64,000 bases of DNA, from NCBI RefSeq assembly GCF_000146165.2, contig NC_004347.2, positions 2,604,001-2,668,000 of the forward strand, in the 5' to 3' direction. Each line of letters begins with the position of its first letter. The stretch's first letter is position 1. This stretch comes from Shewanella oneidensis MR-1. Its GTDB lineage: Bacteria; Pseudomonadota; Gammaproteobacteria; Enterobacterales; Shewanellaceae. Below the pieces are notes generated by a model, which did not search any database, was not told the origin of the DNA, and saw nothing but the letters and a program-made list of their open reading frames with translations. Shown here one piece after another: positions 19,056 to 28,780 of this stretch. The position numbers were made by a program, and so were the translations under genes.

Positions 19056-21383
19056 TTAGTGCGCGATAAGATTCGGTTGTTTAGCCGTCAGTAAAAACTG
19101 TGCAAACTCGGGTTCTCGCAGGGCTGGGCTGTATAAAAATCCCTGCGCTTGATGACACAAACTCTTGGCTAAAAATGCCTCCTGTTCAGCGGTTTCAACC
19201 CCTTCGGCCGTCAAGGAAATATTGAGCGCATTGGCCATCGCAATAATGGCTGACACAATTTCCTGACTTTCGCGGCTAATGGTCAAATCAGAGATAAACG
19301 AGCGATCGATTTTTAACTTGCTGATGGGGAACTGTTTAAGGTAACGCATCGAGCTGTAACCCGTGCCGAAATCGTCGATAGCTAAGCCAACCCCCAGTTC
19401 TGCTAACTCCTGACACAATAAGGTGGCATGGCGAATATCCCCCATCAGTTCCGTCTCAGTGATTTCCAAAATTAAGGTTTTGGGCTTTAAACGATAACGG
19501 GTCAAAAGCTGCCACACTTGCTCATACAGATTACCACTAAAAAACTGCCGCGCTGACACGTTAACGTGCATGCTAAGATCGGCATTATGATGCTGCCAAA
19601 TATTCAATTGCCGACACGCCGCCTCTAACACCCAACTGCCTATCGCGTTAATCATGCCTGACTGTTCGGCAATATCGATAAATGCGCCGGGATACAGCAC
19701 ACCTTTCTTGGGATGATGCCAGCGGATCAAGGCTTCGGCGCCGATATAGGTTTGCTGCTCAAGGTCCCTTAAGGGTTGATAATAAAGTTCAAACTGGCGA
19801 CCACGAATGGCACTATGTAAATCGCGCTCAATTTGCGCGTCTTCCTTAAATGCACTCAGCAATGTACTGTTAAAGACTTGAATTGCTGTACCTTTTTTCT
19901 TCTTTGCGTATTGCACTGCGATATCGGCGCAGGTCAGTGGCGCAAATAGATTCGCCACGGAGGCAATATCAACCACGGCCAGCGCGGGCTTAGGTTCGAC
20001 TTGCTCACGGCCAATTAATATCGGCATAGCTAAATGCTGATATAAGCGGGTACTGAAATAGTCGAGATCATAAACCGCATTATCGTCGGTGAGTAACACG
20101 GCAAATTCATCACTACCAACGCGGGCGATTTCAGTCGCTTTGTTAATTTCTGAAAAATGTTTTAAGCGCCGACCGACCTCAATCAACAGGCTATCGCCAT
20201 TTTCATGGCCATAAGTATCATTAAAACGCTTAAAGGCGACCAAATCGACCAACAAGAGTAATCCATGGGTTGTTCGCTCGAGCACGCGATTAAAGTGACT
20301 GCGATTGTTAAGCCCTGTCAAACCACAACGCCACGCCAACCGCTCCAGCTCCGCTTTGTAGTTATGCTCATCGGAGTTTTCTTCACCCGACACTAAAGCG
20401 TAATGATTGCCTCTATCGGTGATAAATTGGCTCACGATGTATTTCAGCCAGTAACGACTGCCATCTGTACGACTAAATTGCACTTCACCCTTTGCTTGAT
20501 CCCCTCTGAAAATTTTTGCTAAGGTCTGCTCAGCTAACGCATTGTGCTGCCTGAAAAAAGTTAAATCGCGTAAATTAGTGCCTATACTCTTATCCCGCGC
20601 AATCCCAGTAATATCCTCATGGGCTTGATTAACATATTCCACTTTTTCAGTGTGCAAGTTAATCAGCATACTCATCTGGCGAGATTGTTCTATGGCACAA
20701 CGGAAAAGACTAAGGCGCTCTTCTTTATCGTAAGCATGTTTTGTGGCGAGGGTGAGGGCTAATTGATCGGCCATTTGGCAAGCAAGATGAATTTCACTAT
20801 CGTGCCAATGATGAGTGACCTGCGCCCGTTCAATACAGAGCACGCCCTCAAGATGACCATTGATGCGAATGCCGACATCAAGACTGGATAAAATTTGGCG
20901 TGGAATAAAATAACTATCGACTAATTCGGTCAATCGCGGGTCGATAAGGGTATTGCCTGCATCAATATGGCGATAATTTTTGAGTTCATTTAAATAACGT
21001 GGCACCGTATGCAGCAGACTGGGACGATACGTGTCCTGCAACGCCATGGAGCCAAATTGAGCAACAAGAGATTGCGTGCCTTGATCGGCAGAAAAAATCC
21101 ATATTGACACCAAAGAAACCGCTAAATTCTGACAGAGTAGCTCTGTCGCTAACTCTGCCGTCTTAGTGAAATCACCCTGTTGCTTTGCCGTAGAATGGAC
21201 TAAAGACTCTAATAAGTGCTGATGCTGACGTCGCTTCACTCTGATCCCTACAAAACGTCGTGTTGGGTAAAACGATTCTGCTGCAACTAACACCAAAAAG
21301 AGCTGTGTTAATGGAGTCGATTTATCATTATTTTTGTTGACGCAGATTACACTATCTATATTCAAAACAGCAACATCGGCCAC
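19056..21383 (-). CDS. GAF-PAS-GGDEF-EAL c-di-GMP signalling protein
   Basis: A protein of up to 775 residues. The N-terminal part (about 60-210) looks like a GAF sensor, residues about 225-330 like a PAS domain (VNQAHEDITGIARDKSIG). A GGDEF domain follows with RVGSDEF near residue 420 (GSDEF in place of GGDEF), then an EAL domain with GAEALIRWHHP near 550, NVSARQF, IDDFGTGYSS and AEGVET. The EAL catalytic set appears intact, so phosphodiesterase activity is likely; the GGDEF half may be active or a GTP sensor. No membrane helix is evident. The start is uncertain: the GTG at 21383 has a weak ribosome-binding site and the first 50 residues look poorly conserved. Confidence 0.85.
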   Translation of the reverse strand: MADVAVLNIDSVICVNKNNDKSTPLTQLFLVLVAAESFYPTRRFVGIRVKRRQHQHLLESLVHSTAKQQGDFTKTAELATELLCQNLAVSLVSIWIFSADQGTQSLVAQFGSMALQDTYRPSLLHTVPRYLNELKNYRHIDAGNTLIDPRLTELVDSYFIPRQILSSLDVGIRINGHLEGVLCIERAQVTHHWHDSEIHLACQMADQLALTLATKHAYDKEERLSLFRCAIEQSRQMSMLINLHTEKVEYVNQAHEDITGIARDKSIGTNLRDLTFFRQHNALAEQTLAKIFRGDQAKGEVQFSRTDGSRYWLKYIVSQFITDRGNHYALVSGEENSDEHNYKAELERLAWRCGLTGLNNRSHFNRVLERTTHGLLLLVDLVAFKRFNDTYGHENGDSLLIEVGRRLKHFSEINKATEIARVGSDEFAVLLTDDNAVYDLDYFSTRLYQHLAMPILIGREQVEPKPALAVVDIASVANLFAPLTCADIAVQYAKKKKGTAIQVFNSTLLSAFKEDAQIERDLHSAIRGRQFELYYQPLRDLEQQTYIGAEALIRWHHPKKGVLYPGAFIDIAEQSGMINAIGSWVLEAACRQLNIWQHHNADLSMHVNVSARQFFSGNLYEQVWQLLTRYRLKPKTLILEITETELMGDIRHATLLCQELAELGVGLAIDDFGTGYSSMRYLKQFPISKLKIDRSFISDLTISRESQEIVSAIIAMANALNISLTAEGVETAEQEAFLAKSLCHQAQGFLYSPALREPEFAQFLLTAKQPNLIAH

Positions 21384-21426
21384 ACTTTATTACAAATTAA
21401 CCTCGACTTGTATCACAGGTTTTTTG

Positions 21427-21714
21427 CTATAGACCATTCTCTAACTGGAAAATCATTTTTTCGACACTGACATCAAATACCAGTTTGAGCGTCACACCCG
21501 TTTCACCCGGAGCAACGCTCGCTTGCGTGTGGCGAAAACGTGTCTGGGCACGCTCAACCATCTTTGCGGCCTCATTTTTTGCTTCGGCCCCAGTAAACTG
21601 CATTTCAAGCGCAGTATCTTGTTCATCAATCACAGCACCGATATCCACAAAGCTGCCGCAATCGGTACAAGTGTCATTTACTGTGGGGGTTTGTCCTGCA
21701 ATGATACCTTTCAT
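21427..21714 (-). CDS. YfcZ/YiiS-type (DUF406) small protein
   Basis: The 95-residue protein resembles E. coli YfcZ/YiiS. It has CTDCGSFVDIGAVID at the N-terminus, then alternating helical text (AEAKNEAAKMVERAQTRF) and a C-terminal MIFQLENGL that parallels LIFQLGLR in YfcZ. The function of the family is unknown. A GAGG site precedes the ATG. It lies upstream of the GGDEF/EAL gene on the same strand, 43 bases away, so it could share its transcript. Confidence 0.75.
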   Translation of the reverse strand: MKGIIAGQTPTVNDTCTDCGSFVDIGAVIDEQDTALEMQFTGAEAKNEAAKMVERAQTRFRHTQASVAPGETGVTLKLVFDVSVEKMIFQLENGL

Positions 21715-21877
21715 AGGGTTATCCTCTTTAATGAACTCATGTTAAAAACTCAACATAAGCGACTCAACATTAATATCACTAACGGCTAATTATAGGGAAT
21801 TATGATGAAAGAGACTCAGGTATTGCTCACGCTTATTATCCTAAATCAATCCCCTTGATAAGATTCAGTCTAGGCCA

Positions 21878-22366
21878 TTAAGCACTGGCTAGGCGTGGTA
21901 CCAAATGACGCTGGATAGCCAGTTGATCGGCAAAGTGCATGATTTCAACTTGAGGGGACGGCAATTGTCCTCGCTGCCGCAAGCGAGTCGTTAACTCACA
22001 ATTACTTAAAGCTTCGGCCATGGCAATGGGCTCATTACCTCGGATCACTAACGCTTCAGGGCGCAATGCCTGTTGCAGTTGAAATGCTCTCGCCCCTTGC
22101 TGCATAAACACAGCACTATTATCGGTAATATGATTGTCGGAGGATAAATCCGCCACTAACGTTTGTTTTGGTGGTAATTCAAACTGACGTTGTAATTTTT
22201 CGGCCGCATCGAGTTCTTTTTGCCATTGAAACTGCGCCATGTCCCTCGCATCAGCAGACAATAACGATAGCAACAGGGCAAACTCACCTCGCCTGTTGTG
22301 TTCGATTGCCGCATTTAAGCGGGTGCCAATTTGGGCTTCATTGATTAAAGGAACATCGATTTGCAT
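21878..22366 (-). CDS. conserved protein of the VC2046/SO_2500 family
   Basis: The 162-residue protein is mainly helical, soluble by appearance, with no signal peptide. The text (LINEAQIGTRLNAAIEHNRR near the start, PLASA-like C-terminus) fits the uncharacterised VC2046/SO_2500 family found in Vibrio and Shewanella. This is recognition by memory of the family, supported by the genome neighbourhood, not by a search. Function is unknown. It stands alone, upstream and divergent from the tRNA-Tyr array. Confidence 0.65.
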   Translation of the reverse strand: MQIDVPLINEAQIGTRLNAAIEHNRRGEFALLLSLLSADARDMAQFQWQKELDAAEKLQRQFELPPKQTLVADLSSDNHITDNSAVFMQQGARAFQLQQALRPEALVIRGNEPIAMAEALSNCELTTRLRQRGQLPSPQVEIMHFADQLAIQRHLVPRLASA

Positions 22367-22447
22367 AAAAAAACATCGTTAAAACAACTCGTTGTTAGTT
22401 AATCGACCAGTTGAACAAGAACTTTAGGAAAATTTTCATATTTAGAC

Positions 22448-22476
22448 TTTACATGCCTAAGGTTTCTGACTACTAT
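22448..22476 (+). promoter_or_regulatory. sigma-70 promoter of the tRNA-Tyr array
   Basis: TTTACA (22448-22453) and TACTAT (22471-22476) are separated by exactly 17 bases, followed by a GC-rich discriminator GGCGGCC. This is the usual layout for stable RNA promoters under stringent control. Transcription would start a few bases before the first tRNA. Confidence 0.7.
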
Positions 22477-22491
22477 GGCGGCCGCAATTGA

Positions 22492-22576
22492 GGAGGGGTT
22501 CCCGAGTGGCCAAAGGGATCAGACTGTAAATCTGACGGCTCCGCCTTCGAAGGTTCGAATCCTTCTCCCTCCACCA
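22492..22576 (+). tRNA. tRNA-Tyr(GTA), copy 1
   Basis: An 85-base class II tRNA with encoded CCA. The acceptor GGAGGGG pairs with the 3' CTCCCTCC segment. The anticodon loop is CTGTAAA (anticodon GTA), with a long variable arm and T-arm GGTTCGAATCC. Confidence 0.97.
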
Positions 22577-22615
22577 TTTGCACTAACAATTAGCGATGCT
22601 ATAAAAGATACTTGT

Positions 22616-22700
22616 GGAGGGGTTCCCGAGTGGCCAAAGGGATCAGACTGTAAATCTGACGGCTCCGCCTTCGAAGGTTCGAATCCTTCTCCCTCCACCA
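22616..22700 (+). tRNA. tRNA-Tyr(GTA), copy 2
   Basis: Identical in sequence to the first copy, 39 bases downstream of it; anticodon GTA and encoded CCA. Confidence 0.97.
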
Positions 22701-22817
22701 CTTTTATCTGACTGTGGTTCAAAGAGTGTTAGTTTGCTGTAACTTGCTTTACCCTTAAATCAGGCCAAGATTTAAGATGACGTTTAGTTGCCACTTAACC
22801 GTCAAAAGAAAATATGT

Positions 22818-22902
22818 GGAGGGGTTCCCGAGTGGCCAAAGGGATCAGACTGTAAATCTGACGGCTCCGCCTTCGAAGGTTCGAATCCTTCTCCCTCCAC
22901 CA
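22818..22902 (+). tRNA. tRNA-Tyr(GTA), copy 3
   Basis: Identical to the other two, separated from copy 2 by a 117-base spacer that holds nothing recognisable. Confidence 0.97.
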
Positions 22903-23049
22903 CTTCTTTCTCATATCAAACTTTATCTCTCGTTATTGCCCAAATTTTCTTTCTAGCACACCAGCTTATTCAAACTTATTATTCATCGCTCAAATCTATA
23001 TCTCTAACCTGTAGATTTTGCTGATAAAAAACGCCCCATTTGGAGCGCT

Positions 23050-23103
23050 AAGAAATATTTCTGCGTTGAGCTAAGTAAGAAATATTTCTGCGTTGAGCTA
23101 AGT
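23050..23103. repeat. 27-bp direct tandem repeat, two copies
   Basis: A 27-base unit starting AAGAAATATTTCTGCG occurs twice back to back (23050-23076, 23077-23103) immediately downstream of queE. Each unit carries the palindrome AGAAATATTTCT. It looks like a recent slippage duplication. Confidence 0.9.
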
Positions 23104-23108
23104 ACACA

Positions 23109-23777
23109 TTAATCGATATTCAGATACTTATGGGTCTGAATCGATAAACGCCAGTTACGGGCAATACACACCTTCATTGCTAATTCGGTCGCCCTTGGTT
23201 TTTGGCTAATAGGCTGTAAACAGATGGTTTTGGCTGATACATCAATATCGCTAAGTAATTCATCAAGTTCATCGATATGATTTTGAGTCGCAATCGGATG
23301 TTTAATTTCATTGGCACGGTTCAAGGCCTGCGCTAACACCGGATAACCGCCTTTCATATTCACCTTGGGTGAAACAGTGACCCAAGTATCTTTATCGCAT
23401 TTCACCTCAAAGGTCCCGCTAGTTTCAATTTGAGTGGCAAAGCCGGCGCGATGGAGCATGTGGGTTAATTCATGCAGATCGTACATGCAAGGCTCACCCC
23501 CAGTGATCACCACATGGCGCGCAGTGTATCCCTTCGCATGGAATGCCTCGATTAGACTCTGCGCGGTGTGATTTGCCCAACGCCCCACAGTGCCGTCAAC
23601 GGTGATCACTTGCTCTGGTGAGACTTTATTCGTCTCAAGCAAGTCCCAAGTCTGTTTGGTATCACACCAAGCACAGCCTACAGGGCAGCCCTGTAAACGC
23701 ACAAAAATGGCGGGTACTCCGGTAAAGACACCTTCACCTTGAATGGTTTCAAAGACTTCGTTGACTGGGTAATTCAT
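23109..23777 (-). CDS. queE: 7-carboxy-7-deazaguanine synthase
   Basis: This is a 222-residue radical SAM enzyme of queuosine biosynthesis that contracts 6-carboxytetrahydropterin to 7-carboxy-7-deazaguanine. It opens NEVFETIQGEGVFTGVPAIF and the cluster-binding stretch is GCPVGCAWCDTKQTWD. VVITGGEPCMYD follows. I start at the ATG at 23777 (MNYPVNE), which has GGA 8 bases upstream; the longer frame adds an unconserved tail. It is divergent from queC, the next enzyme of the pathway, across about 190 bases. Confidence 0.95.
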   Translation of the reverse strand: MNYPVNEVFETIQGEGVFTGVPAIFVRLQGCPVGCAWCDTKQTWDLLETNKVSPEQVITVDGTVGRWANHTAQSLIEAFHAKGYTARHVVITGGEPCMYDLHELTHMLHRAGFATQIETSGTFEVKCDKDTWVTVSPKVNMKGGYPVLAQALNRANEIKHPIATQNHIDELDELLSDIDVSAKTICLQPISQKPRATELAMKVCIARNWRLSIQTHKYLNID

Positions 23778-23965
23778 GCTAGCGTTCCATTTTTCTGGGG
23801 CGGCAGTTATAGAGGATTTTAACGGTAGCTGCAAGTTTTTACCGCCTTGCATTTAAGCAGCCACACAGATAAATGCCTGCATAGCCGCGCCAGCAAAGAG
23901 TTTTCAAGCCCTAACACCTGAGTTACACTTACGCCCTATTTTTGTGTCACTCTAAAGTGGATCTT

Positions 23966-24682
23966 ATGTCAGCATCAGTTTCAAAGGTCGTGGTCGTATT
24001 CAGTGGTGGGCAAGACTCAACAACTTGTCTTATTCAAGCCTTAACACAGTATGATGAAGTCCATGGGATCACCTTCGATTATGGACAGCGCCACCGTGAA
24101 GAAATTGACGTGGCGAAATCCCTCGCCCAACGCTTAAACATCACCAGCCATAAAGTGATGGATGTGAGTTTACTCAACGAATTAGCCATTTCTGCCCTCA
24201 CCCGTGATGCGATCCCCGTCTCCCACGAGTTGATGGAAAATGGCCTGCCCAATACCTTTGTCCCTGGCCGTAATATTCTGTTTTTAACCCTAGCAGGCAT
24301 TTACGCCTATCAATTAGGGGCCGAGGCGATTATCACGGGCGTGTGTGAAACCGATTTTTCCGGTTATCCCGACTGTCGCCACGACTTTGTCCGCGCGATG
24401 GAATCGGCACTCGTGCAAGGCATGGATAAAAAACTTAACATCATCACCCCGCTAATGTGGCTCAACAAAGCCCAAACTTGGGCGCTAGCAGATAAATATC
24501 AGCAGCTCGACTTAGTCCGCCACCATACTCTGACCTGTTATAACGGCATTGTGGGTGATGGTTGTGGTGACTGTCCTGCCTGCCACCTTCGCCAACGTGG
24601 ATTGGATGATTATCTGCAAAACAAATCCGCAGTGATGGCCTCGCTCACACAAGCAATTGAAACAGGTAAGCCACAGGCGTGA
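23966..24682 (+). CDS. queC: 7-cyano-7-deazaguanine synthase
   Basis: The 238-residue ATP-dependent enzyme converts 7-carboxy-7-deazaguanine to preQ0. The PP-loop is [13 protein letters not shown] near residue 9, [13 protein letters not shown] near 92, and the zinc cysteines lie in [23 protein letters not shown] near the C-terminus. The ATG at 23966 was preferred over a TTG 24 bases upstream. It is divergent from queE and overlaps the next gene by 4 bases (ATGA-type junction with a GTG start). I see no preQ1 riboswitch upstream. Confidence 0.95.
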   Translation: MSASVSKVVVVFSGGQDSTTCLIQALTQYDEVHGITFDYGQRHREEIDVAKSLAQRLNITSHKVMDVSLLNELAISALTRDAIPVSHELMENGLPNTFVPGRNILFLTLAGIYAYQLGAEAIITGVCETDFSGYPDCRHDFVRAMESALVQGMDKKLNIITPLMWLNKAQTWALADKYQQLDLVRHHTLTCYNGIVGDGCGDCPACHLRQRGLDDYLQNKSAVMASLTQAIETGKPQA

Positions 24683-25293
24683 AACTGTTGACGTTAAATA
24701 AATTCGGCCCCTATTGGCTGGCGTTTATCGTCAGTGTGCTCTGCGCGCTCTTGTATGTAGCGGGACTTTTTACCCCAAGCATAGATACTCTGCTTGCCTA
24801 TCGTCGTAGCGACATTGGTGATGGACAGTGGTGGCGTCTAGTCACAGGTAACCTGCTACATACCAATCATTGGCATTTGCTGATGAACCTCGCTGGATTA
24901 TGGGTAGTGCTATTTTTGCACCACTTCCATTATCAGCCTAGGGGATTAACCGTACTCTTTATCCTACTTTGCCTGTTTGAAGGCATTGGTCTGTATCTGG
25001 GCTATCCACAATTATTAGGCTATGTGGGGCTGAGCGGCATGTTACATGGCCTATTTGCCTATGGCGCAGTGCAGGATATTCGCCGCAAAATGCGCTCGGG
25101 TTATCTGCTACTGCTCGGGGTAATCATCAAAGTTGGCCATGAACAATTCTATGGCGCAAGTGACGATGTAACCGCAATGATCGGTGCGCGGGTCGCCACC
25201 GAAGCGCACTTAGTTGGTTTGATCTGCGGATTAGTGTGCGCGCTATTATTCTTTGTATTCCAACGCTTGATACTAACCAAAGCCAAAGCGTAA
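24679..25293 (+). CDS. rrtA: rhombosortase (rhomboid-family sorting protease)
   Basis: The 204-residue polytopic membrane protein has about six transmembrane segments and the rhomboid serine-protease features: GLSGMLHGL (catalytic Ser, near residue 119) and a later [11 protein letters not shown] (catalytic His near 176). The length, the [21 protein letters not shown] stretch and the genus fit rhombosortase, the enzyme that processes proteins with a C-terminal GlyGly-CTERM segment. It overlaps queC by 4 bases. A likely substrate, the lipoprotein at 55091-55939, is encoded in the same window. Substrate linkage is inference from family knowledge. Confidence 0.85.
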   Translation: MKLLTLNKFGPYWLAFIVSVLCALLYVAGLFTPSIDTLLAYRRSDIGDGQWWRLVTGNLLHTNHWHLLMNLAGLWVVLFLHHFHYQPRGLTVLFILLCLFEGIGLYLGYPQLLGYVGLSGMLHGLFAYGAVQDIRRKMRSGYLLLLGVIIKVGHEQFYGASDDVTAMIGARVATEAHLVGLICGLVCALLFFVFQRLILTKAKA

Positions 25294-25324
25294 ATACTTG
25301 ATTCTTCTTTGATGATCTAATCTA

Positions 25325-25364
25325 ATAAAAAGCCACAAAACACATTGTGTTAGCGGCTTTTTAT
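25325..25364 (+). terminator. rho-independent terminator of queC-rrtA
   Basis: ATAAAAAGCC and GGCTTTTTAT pair around a 20-base loop that itself contains the small inverted pair AACACA/TGTGTT. Confidence 0.75.
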
Positions 25365-25429
25365 TCAGTAGAACAGCTTTGTGGCAGAACTTTAGCACCA
25401 CAGAGTCGAGTCTTAACGCCTTGTTTAGA

Positions 25430-25710
25430 CTAGGGCGTGTTGACGTTTCGAGATTAGATTTTGTTCGTTCTGGCAAGCACGTGCTCGCGAAACGAGGAAT
25501 GATGTGTAGTTTACTCAAATGACGAGCGGCTCTTATGACAGAAAGTAAGAGCAAGGGCTTGCCAGGCGAACCCTTCGGGCAGCATTTGGCTGGCTTTTCT
25601 GCCGCGTTATCGTCCGTTTATGTAGAATAACTACACTGCACGGACTTTGCCTTGCATAAAAGCCTGCCAAATTGCTGCAAAAATAACCCTGAAACGTCAA
25701 CACGCCCTAG
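25430..25710. repeat. MITE-like element, copy C (281 bp)
   Basis: It has perfect 20-base terminal inverted repeats CTAGGGCGTGTTGACGTTTC and the reverse complement. The interior matches copy A along most of its length, with small insertions and deletions (it has the TTATGACAGAAAGTAAGAGC segment that A lacks). It abuts the 3' end of uvrB: only 8 bases separate it from the stop codon. Confidence 0.88.
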
Positions 25711-25718
25711 AAACTCAT

Positions 25719-27740
25719 TTATGCGCTGATCAGTAATTCCCTTAAGCGTTTCACCTCATCACGCAAGGCCGCCGCCTGTTCAAACTCCAAGTTACGCGCA
25801 TGCTCGTGCATTTGTTTTTCTAACTTATCGATATCATGGCTAAGCTGCGCGGCATCAGCATGGTAGCGTTTCGCTTTAGGCTCAGCAACTCTGCCAAGGG
25901 ATGCTTGACCATGACCCTTTTCAGCCTCTCTGCCATCATCCACATCCATCACATCAGTAATGCGTTTCACCACCCCTTTAGGCACTATACCGTGCTCAAG
26001 GTTATAGAGACGCTGTTTCTCACGTCGGCGCTCGGTTTCACCTATCGCCTTTGCCATCGAGTTGGTGATGCGATCGGCATAGAGGATCACCTTGCCATTC
26101 ACATTGCGCGCCGCACGGCCAATGGTTTGGATCAGTGAACGTTCCGAGCGTAAAAAGCCTTCCTTATCCGCATCCAAAATACAGACGAGTGAGACTTCTG
26201 GCATATCTAAGCCTTCGCGGAGCAAGTTAATCCCGACGAGCACATCAAACTTACCGAGGCGCAAATCGCGAATGATCTCTACCCGCTCTACGGTATCGAT
26301 ATCAGAGTGTAAGTAGCGGACTTTGACACCATGTTCATCGAGGTATTCAGTTAAATCCTCCGACATACGTTTAGTTAACGTGGTGACTAACACCCGCTCG
26401 TTTACCGCAACCCGTTTAGCGACTTCCGAGAGCAAATCGTCCACTTGAATACCGACGGGGCGCACCTCAAGCTCAGGATCGAGCAATCCTGTAGGCCGCA
26501 CAACTTGTTCAACAATCTCGCCGCCACTCTTCTCCAATTCATAGGAGTTTGGCGTCGCCGACACATAAATCGTCTGCGGCATTAACTGCTCAAACTCTTC
26601 AAACTTCAGCGGCCGGTTATCCAGCGCCGAGGGCAAACGAAAGCCATATTCCACCAAGGTCGTTTTACGGGAACGGTCACCCTTATACATGGCACCAATT
26701 TGTGGCACGGTAACGTGGGATTCGTCGATCACCAATAAACCATCAGCGGGTAAGTAATCGAGTAGCGTTGGCGGCCCCTCGCCGGGGGCGCGTCCTGATA
26801 AATAACGGGAGTAGTTTTCAATGCCGGAGCAATAGCCTAGCTCCACCATCATTTCAATGTCATATTGCACACGCTCGTGGATCCGCTGCGCTTCAATCAA
26901 TTTATTATTGTCGAGCAGATATTGCTTGCGCTCACGCAGCTCTTGTTTAATCAGCTCGGTGGCTTCAAGGATTTTTTCCCGCGGCGTCACATAGTGGGTC
27001 TTAGGGTACACTGTGGTGCGGGCGATACGCTTTACAATCTGCCCGGTTAACGGATCGAACTCGCTTAAGCGTTCAATCTCATCGTCAAATAACTCCACTC
27101 GAATCGCGTAGCGATCTGAATCGGCAGGGAAAATATCAATCACTTCACCGCGAACGCGGAACGTGCCGCGCTGCAACTCGATATCATTGCGGGTGTATTG
27201 CAATTCACTTAACCGTTTAAGAATATCCCGCTGCCCCATGGTATCGCCCTGGCGTAGGTGCAATAACATCTTTAAGTAAGAGTCGGGATCGCCAAGACCA
27301 TAAATCGCCGACACCGAGGCAATCAGCACCACATCCTTGCGCTCTAGCAAAGCTTTGGTGGCCGAGAGCCGCATTTGTTCAATATGGGCGTTTACCGAGG
27401 CATCTTTTTCAATAAAGGTATTGGATGCGGGGACATACGCTTCTGGCTGATAGTAATCGTAATAGGAGACAAAATATTCCACCGCATTATTGGGGAAAAA
27501 TTCTTTCATCTCACCATATAACTGTGCGGCGAGTGTTTTGTTTGGCGCCATAATAATGGTCGGTCGCCCAAGCTTGGCTATCACATTGGCGATGGTGAAC
27601 GTCTTACCAGAGCCCGTCACCCCTAATAGGGTTTGGCAAGCTAGGCCAGATTCGAGGCCATCAACCAATTTAGCGATGGCTGTGGGCTGATCACCAGCGG
27701 GAGCAAATTGGGATTCAAGCTGAAAAACAGATTCTGACAC
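25719..27740 (-). CDS. uvrB: excinuclease ABC subunit B
   Basis: A full-length 673-residue UvrB, the damage-verification helicase subunit of nucleotide excision repair. Walker A is in [12 protein letters not shown] near residue 40, the beta-hairpin region is [15 protein letters not shown] near 90, the Walker B segment is VIDESHV, helicase motif VI includes QTIGRAARN, and the C-terminal UVR motif [19 protein letters not shown] contacts UvrC. I find no clean LexA box (CTGT-N8-ACAG) in the 1.1 kb upstream, which is unusual for uvrB. A perfect HexR palindrome and DnaA boxes lie there instead. Confidence 0.97.
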   Translation of the reverse strand: MSESVFQLESQFAPAGDQPTAIAKLVDGLESGLACQTLLGVTGSGKTFTIANVIAKLGRPTIIMAPNKTLAAQLYGEMKEFFPNNAVEYFVSYYDYYQPEAYVPASNTFIEKDASVNAHIEQMRLSATKALLERKDVVLIASVSAIYGLGDPDSYLKMLLHLRQGDTMGQRDILKRLSELQYTRNDIELQRGTFRVRGEVIDIFPADSDRYAIRVELFDDEIERLSEFDPLTGQIVKRIARTTVYPKTHYVTPREKILEATELIKQELRERKQYLLDNNKLIEAQRIHERVQYDIEMMVELGYCSGIENYSRYLSGRAPGEGPPTLLDYLPADGLLVIDESHVTVPQIGAMYKGDRSRKTTLVEYGFRLPSALDNRPLKFEEFEQLMPQTIYVSATPNSYELEKSGGEIVEQVVRPTGLLDPELEVRPVGIQVDDLLSEVAKRVAVNERVLVTTLTKRMSEDLTEYLDEHGVKVRYLHSDIDTVERVEIIRDLRLGKFDVLVGINLLREGLDMPEVSLVCILDADKEGFLRSERSLIQTIGRAARNVNGKVILYADRITNSMAKAIGETERRREKQRLYNLEHGIVPKGVVKRITDVMDVDDGREAEKGHGQASLGRVAEPKAKRYHADAAQLSHDIDKLEKQMHEHARNLEFEQAAALRDEVKRLRELLISA

Positions 27741-27865
27741 GCTTACATATCCTTGTGGTTAGTCGAACCATTCTAATCAAGACGCCCATTAAGCTCCAGC
27801 AGTTATCTCTAAATCAAAGCATTGCTGAAAGAAACTTTGCGTAACAAGTAGTAACATTTATCAAA

Positions 27866-27880
27866 TGTAATTAAATTACA
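27866..27880. promoter_or_regulatory. perfect HexR-type palindrome
   Basis: TGTAATTAAATTACA is a perfect 15-base palindrome equal to the HexR consensus and better than the boxes at zwf and pyk. It lies 126-140 bases upstream of uvrB, and no sugar-metabolism gene is next to it. Functional binding is inference. Confidence 0.6.
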
Positions 27881-27949
27881 AACAGTTCCTTTCGCATGTC
27901 ACAGACGAGAAAAGTCCTGAATCCCGCATGGTTTCTCGTTTATTTCGAC

Positions 27950-27972
27950 TTATCAACAAATTCTGTGGATAA
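27950..27972. promoter_or_regulatory. pair of DnaA-box-like 9-mers
   Basis: TGTGGATAA (27964-27972) is the exact reverse complement of TTATCCACA, and TTATCAACA (27950-27958) differs from it at one position on the other strand. They are five bases apart and lie about 210-230 bases upstream of uvrB. Confidence 0.4.
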
Positions 27973-28193
27973 CCCTGTGAGTTGCGGCTTAAAACGAGCA
28001 GCAAAGCCTTGCGCCACGGGCAATGGACTTAAATTGCACTATTTTGGCGATGAGGAAATTAGTTATTAATTTTCAAATATTTGATAAAAGCAAGCCTTAT
28101 CTTCTTTGGGATAGATTGGAGTTGCAATTTTGTAAGCAGATGAAAGTCCCCTCTTGTGTATTAATTTTGCATTTCCCCTGAATTTTAGGGCAT

Positions 28194-28217
28194 TTTAGCG
28201 CCAGTTTGAGCGCTAAA
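28194..28217. other. hairpin in gene-free region
   Basis: TTTAGCGC and GCGCTAAA form a perfect 8-base stem around an 8-base loop. No T run follows on either strand, so it is not an obvious terminator. Confidence 0.4.
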
Positions 28218-28323
28218 TCACCGTAGTCAAAAAGTTTCATTTTCTAGCCATCAAACGATCATCTATGCGATCGATACATTTAGCTCCCATAGTAAACATA
28301 AGGAGTGCTAAGCCAAGCGGTAA

Positions 28324-28545
28324 AGACTCCGCTGTGTTGCTGCTGAAGCTATCTCTAAAATTGACGAGCTCATTTCACCGCCTCTAACTCAAATTGATTT
28401 AGCCACCTATGACATTGTTTACTCTAGGATGGTGCTCACTAAACAAGGCGCACTGTCGCAAAGGATGTTCTCTTATCTGATACAGAGCCTCGACAACCAA
28501 AAAGAATATATGCATCAGCACTGGCTCATGTTTTGTGCCGGGTAG
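28324..28545 (+). pseudogene. possible gene remnant, open frame without start
   Basis: The frame runs 73 codons from a TAA to a TAG stop and reads like real protein in its second half (SKIDELISPPLTQIDL, then YDIVYSRMVLTKQGALSQRM). No initiation codon with a ribosome-binding site precedes it. I do not recognise the family. It may be the decayed tail of a gene once controlled from the HexR palindrome about 450 bases upstream, or chance. Confidence 0.2.
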
Positions 28546-28780
28546 TCATTCAGGGCAAGGCTGCTATAAGTGTTTCCTGTTAATAGACTAAACAGCTCAA
28601 AGCAAACTGAAGGCATTAACGGCCATTTGCCCCTCAAAAATCAACCAATTTAAATGATGCTGAACATCGCTATCTTGCGAAAAGTTAAGTTATTTCTTCA
28701 TCAAAATGCTGATTTCTACGCCAGAATGCACATTAGATAAGCACTTAACAGCATAATTACACTTTTTTTAGTAACTCGAG

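Noticed and set aside
22475..22722. Open frames crossing the tRNA-Tyr genes on both strands
   Set aside because: The translations come from repeated tRNA sequence and have no ribosome-binding site or protein character.
22492..22902. Three regularly spaced identical 85-base repeats resembling a CRISPR-like array
   Set aside because: Each unit folds as a complete tRNA-Tyr with anticodon GTA and CCA, and the spacers differ in length (39 and 117 bases). There are no cas genes.
23853..23965. preQ1 riboswitch upstream of queC
   Set aside because: I could not find the small H-type pseudoknot pattern or a sequestered start in this short divergent region.
27950..27972. DnaA boxes as a sign of the chromosomal origin
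   Set aside because: There are only two boxes, no dnaA/dnaN/gidA neighbours and no AT-rich unwinding repeats.
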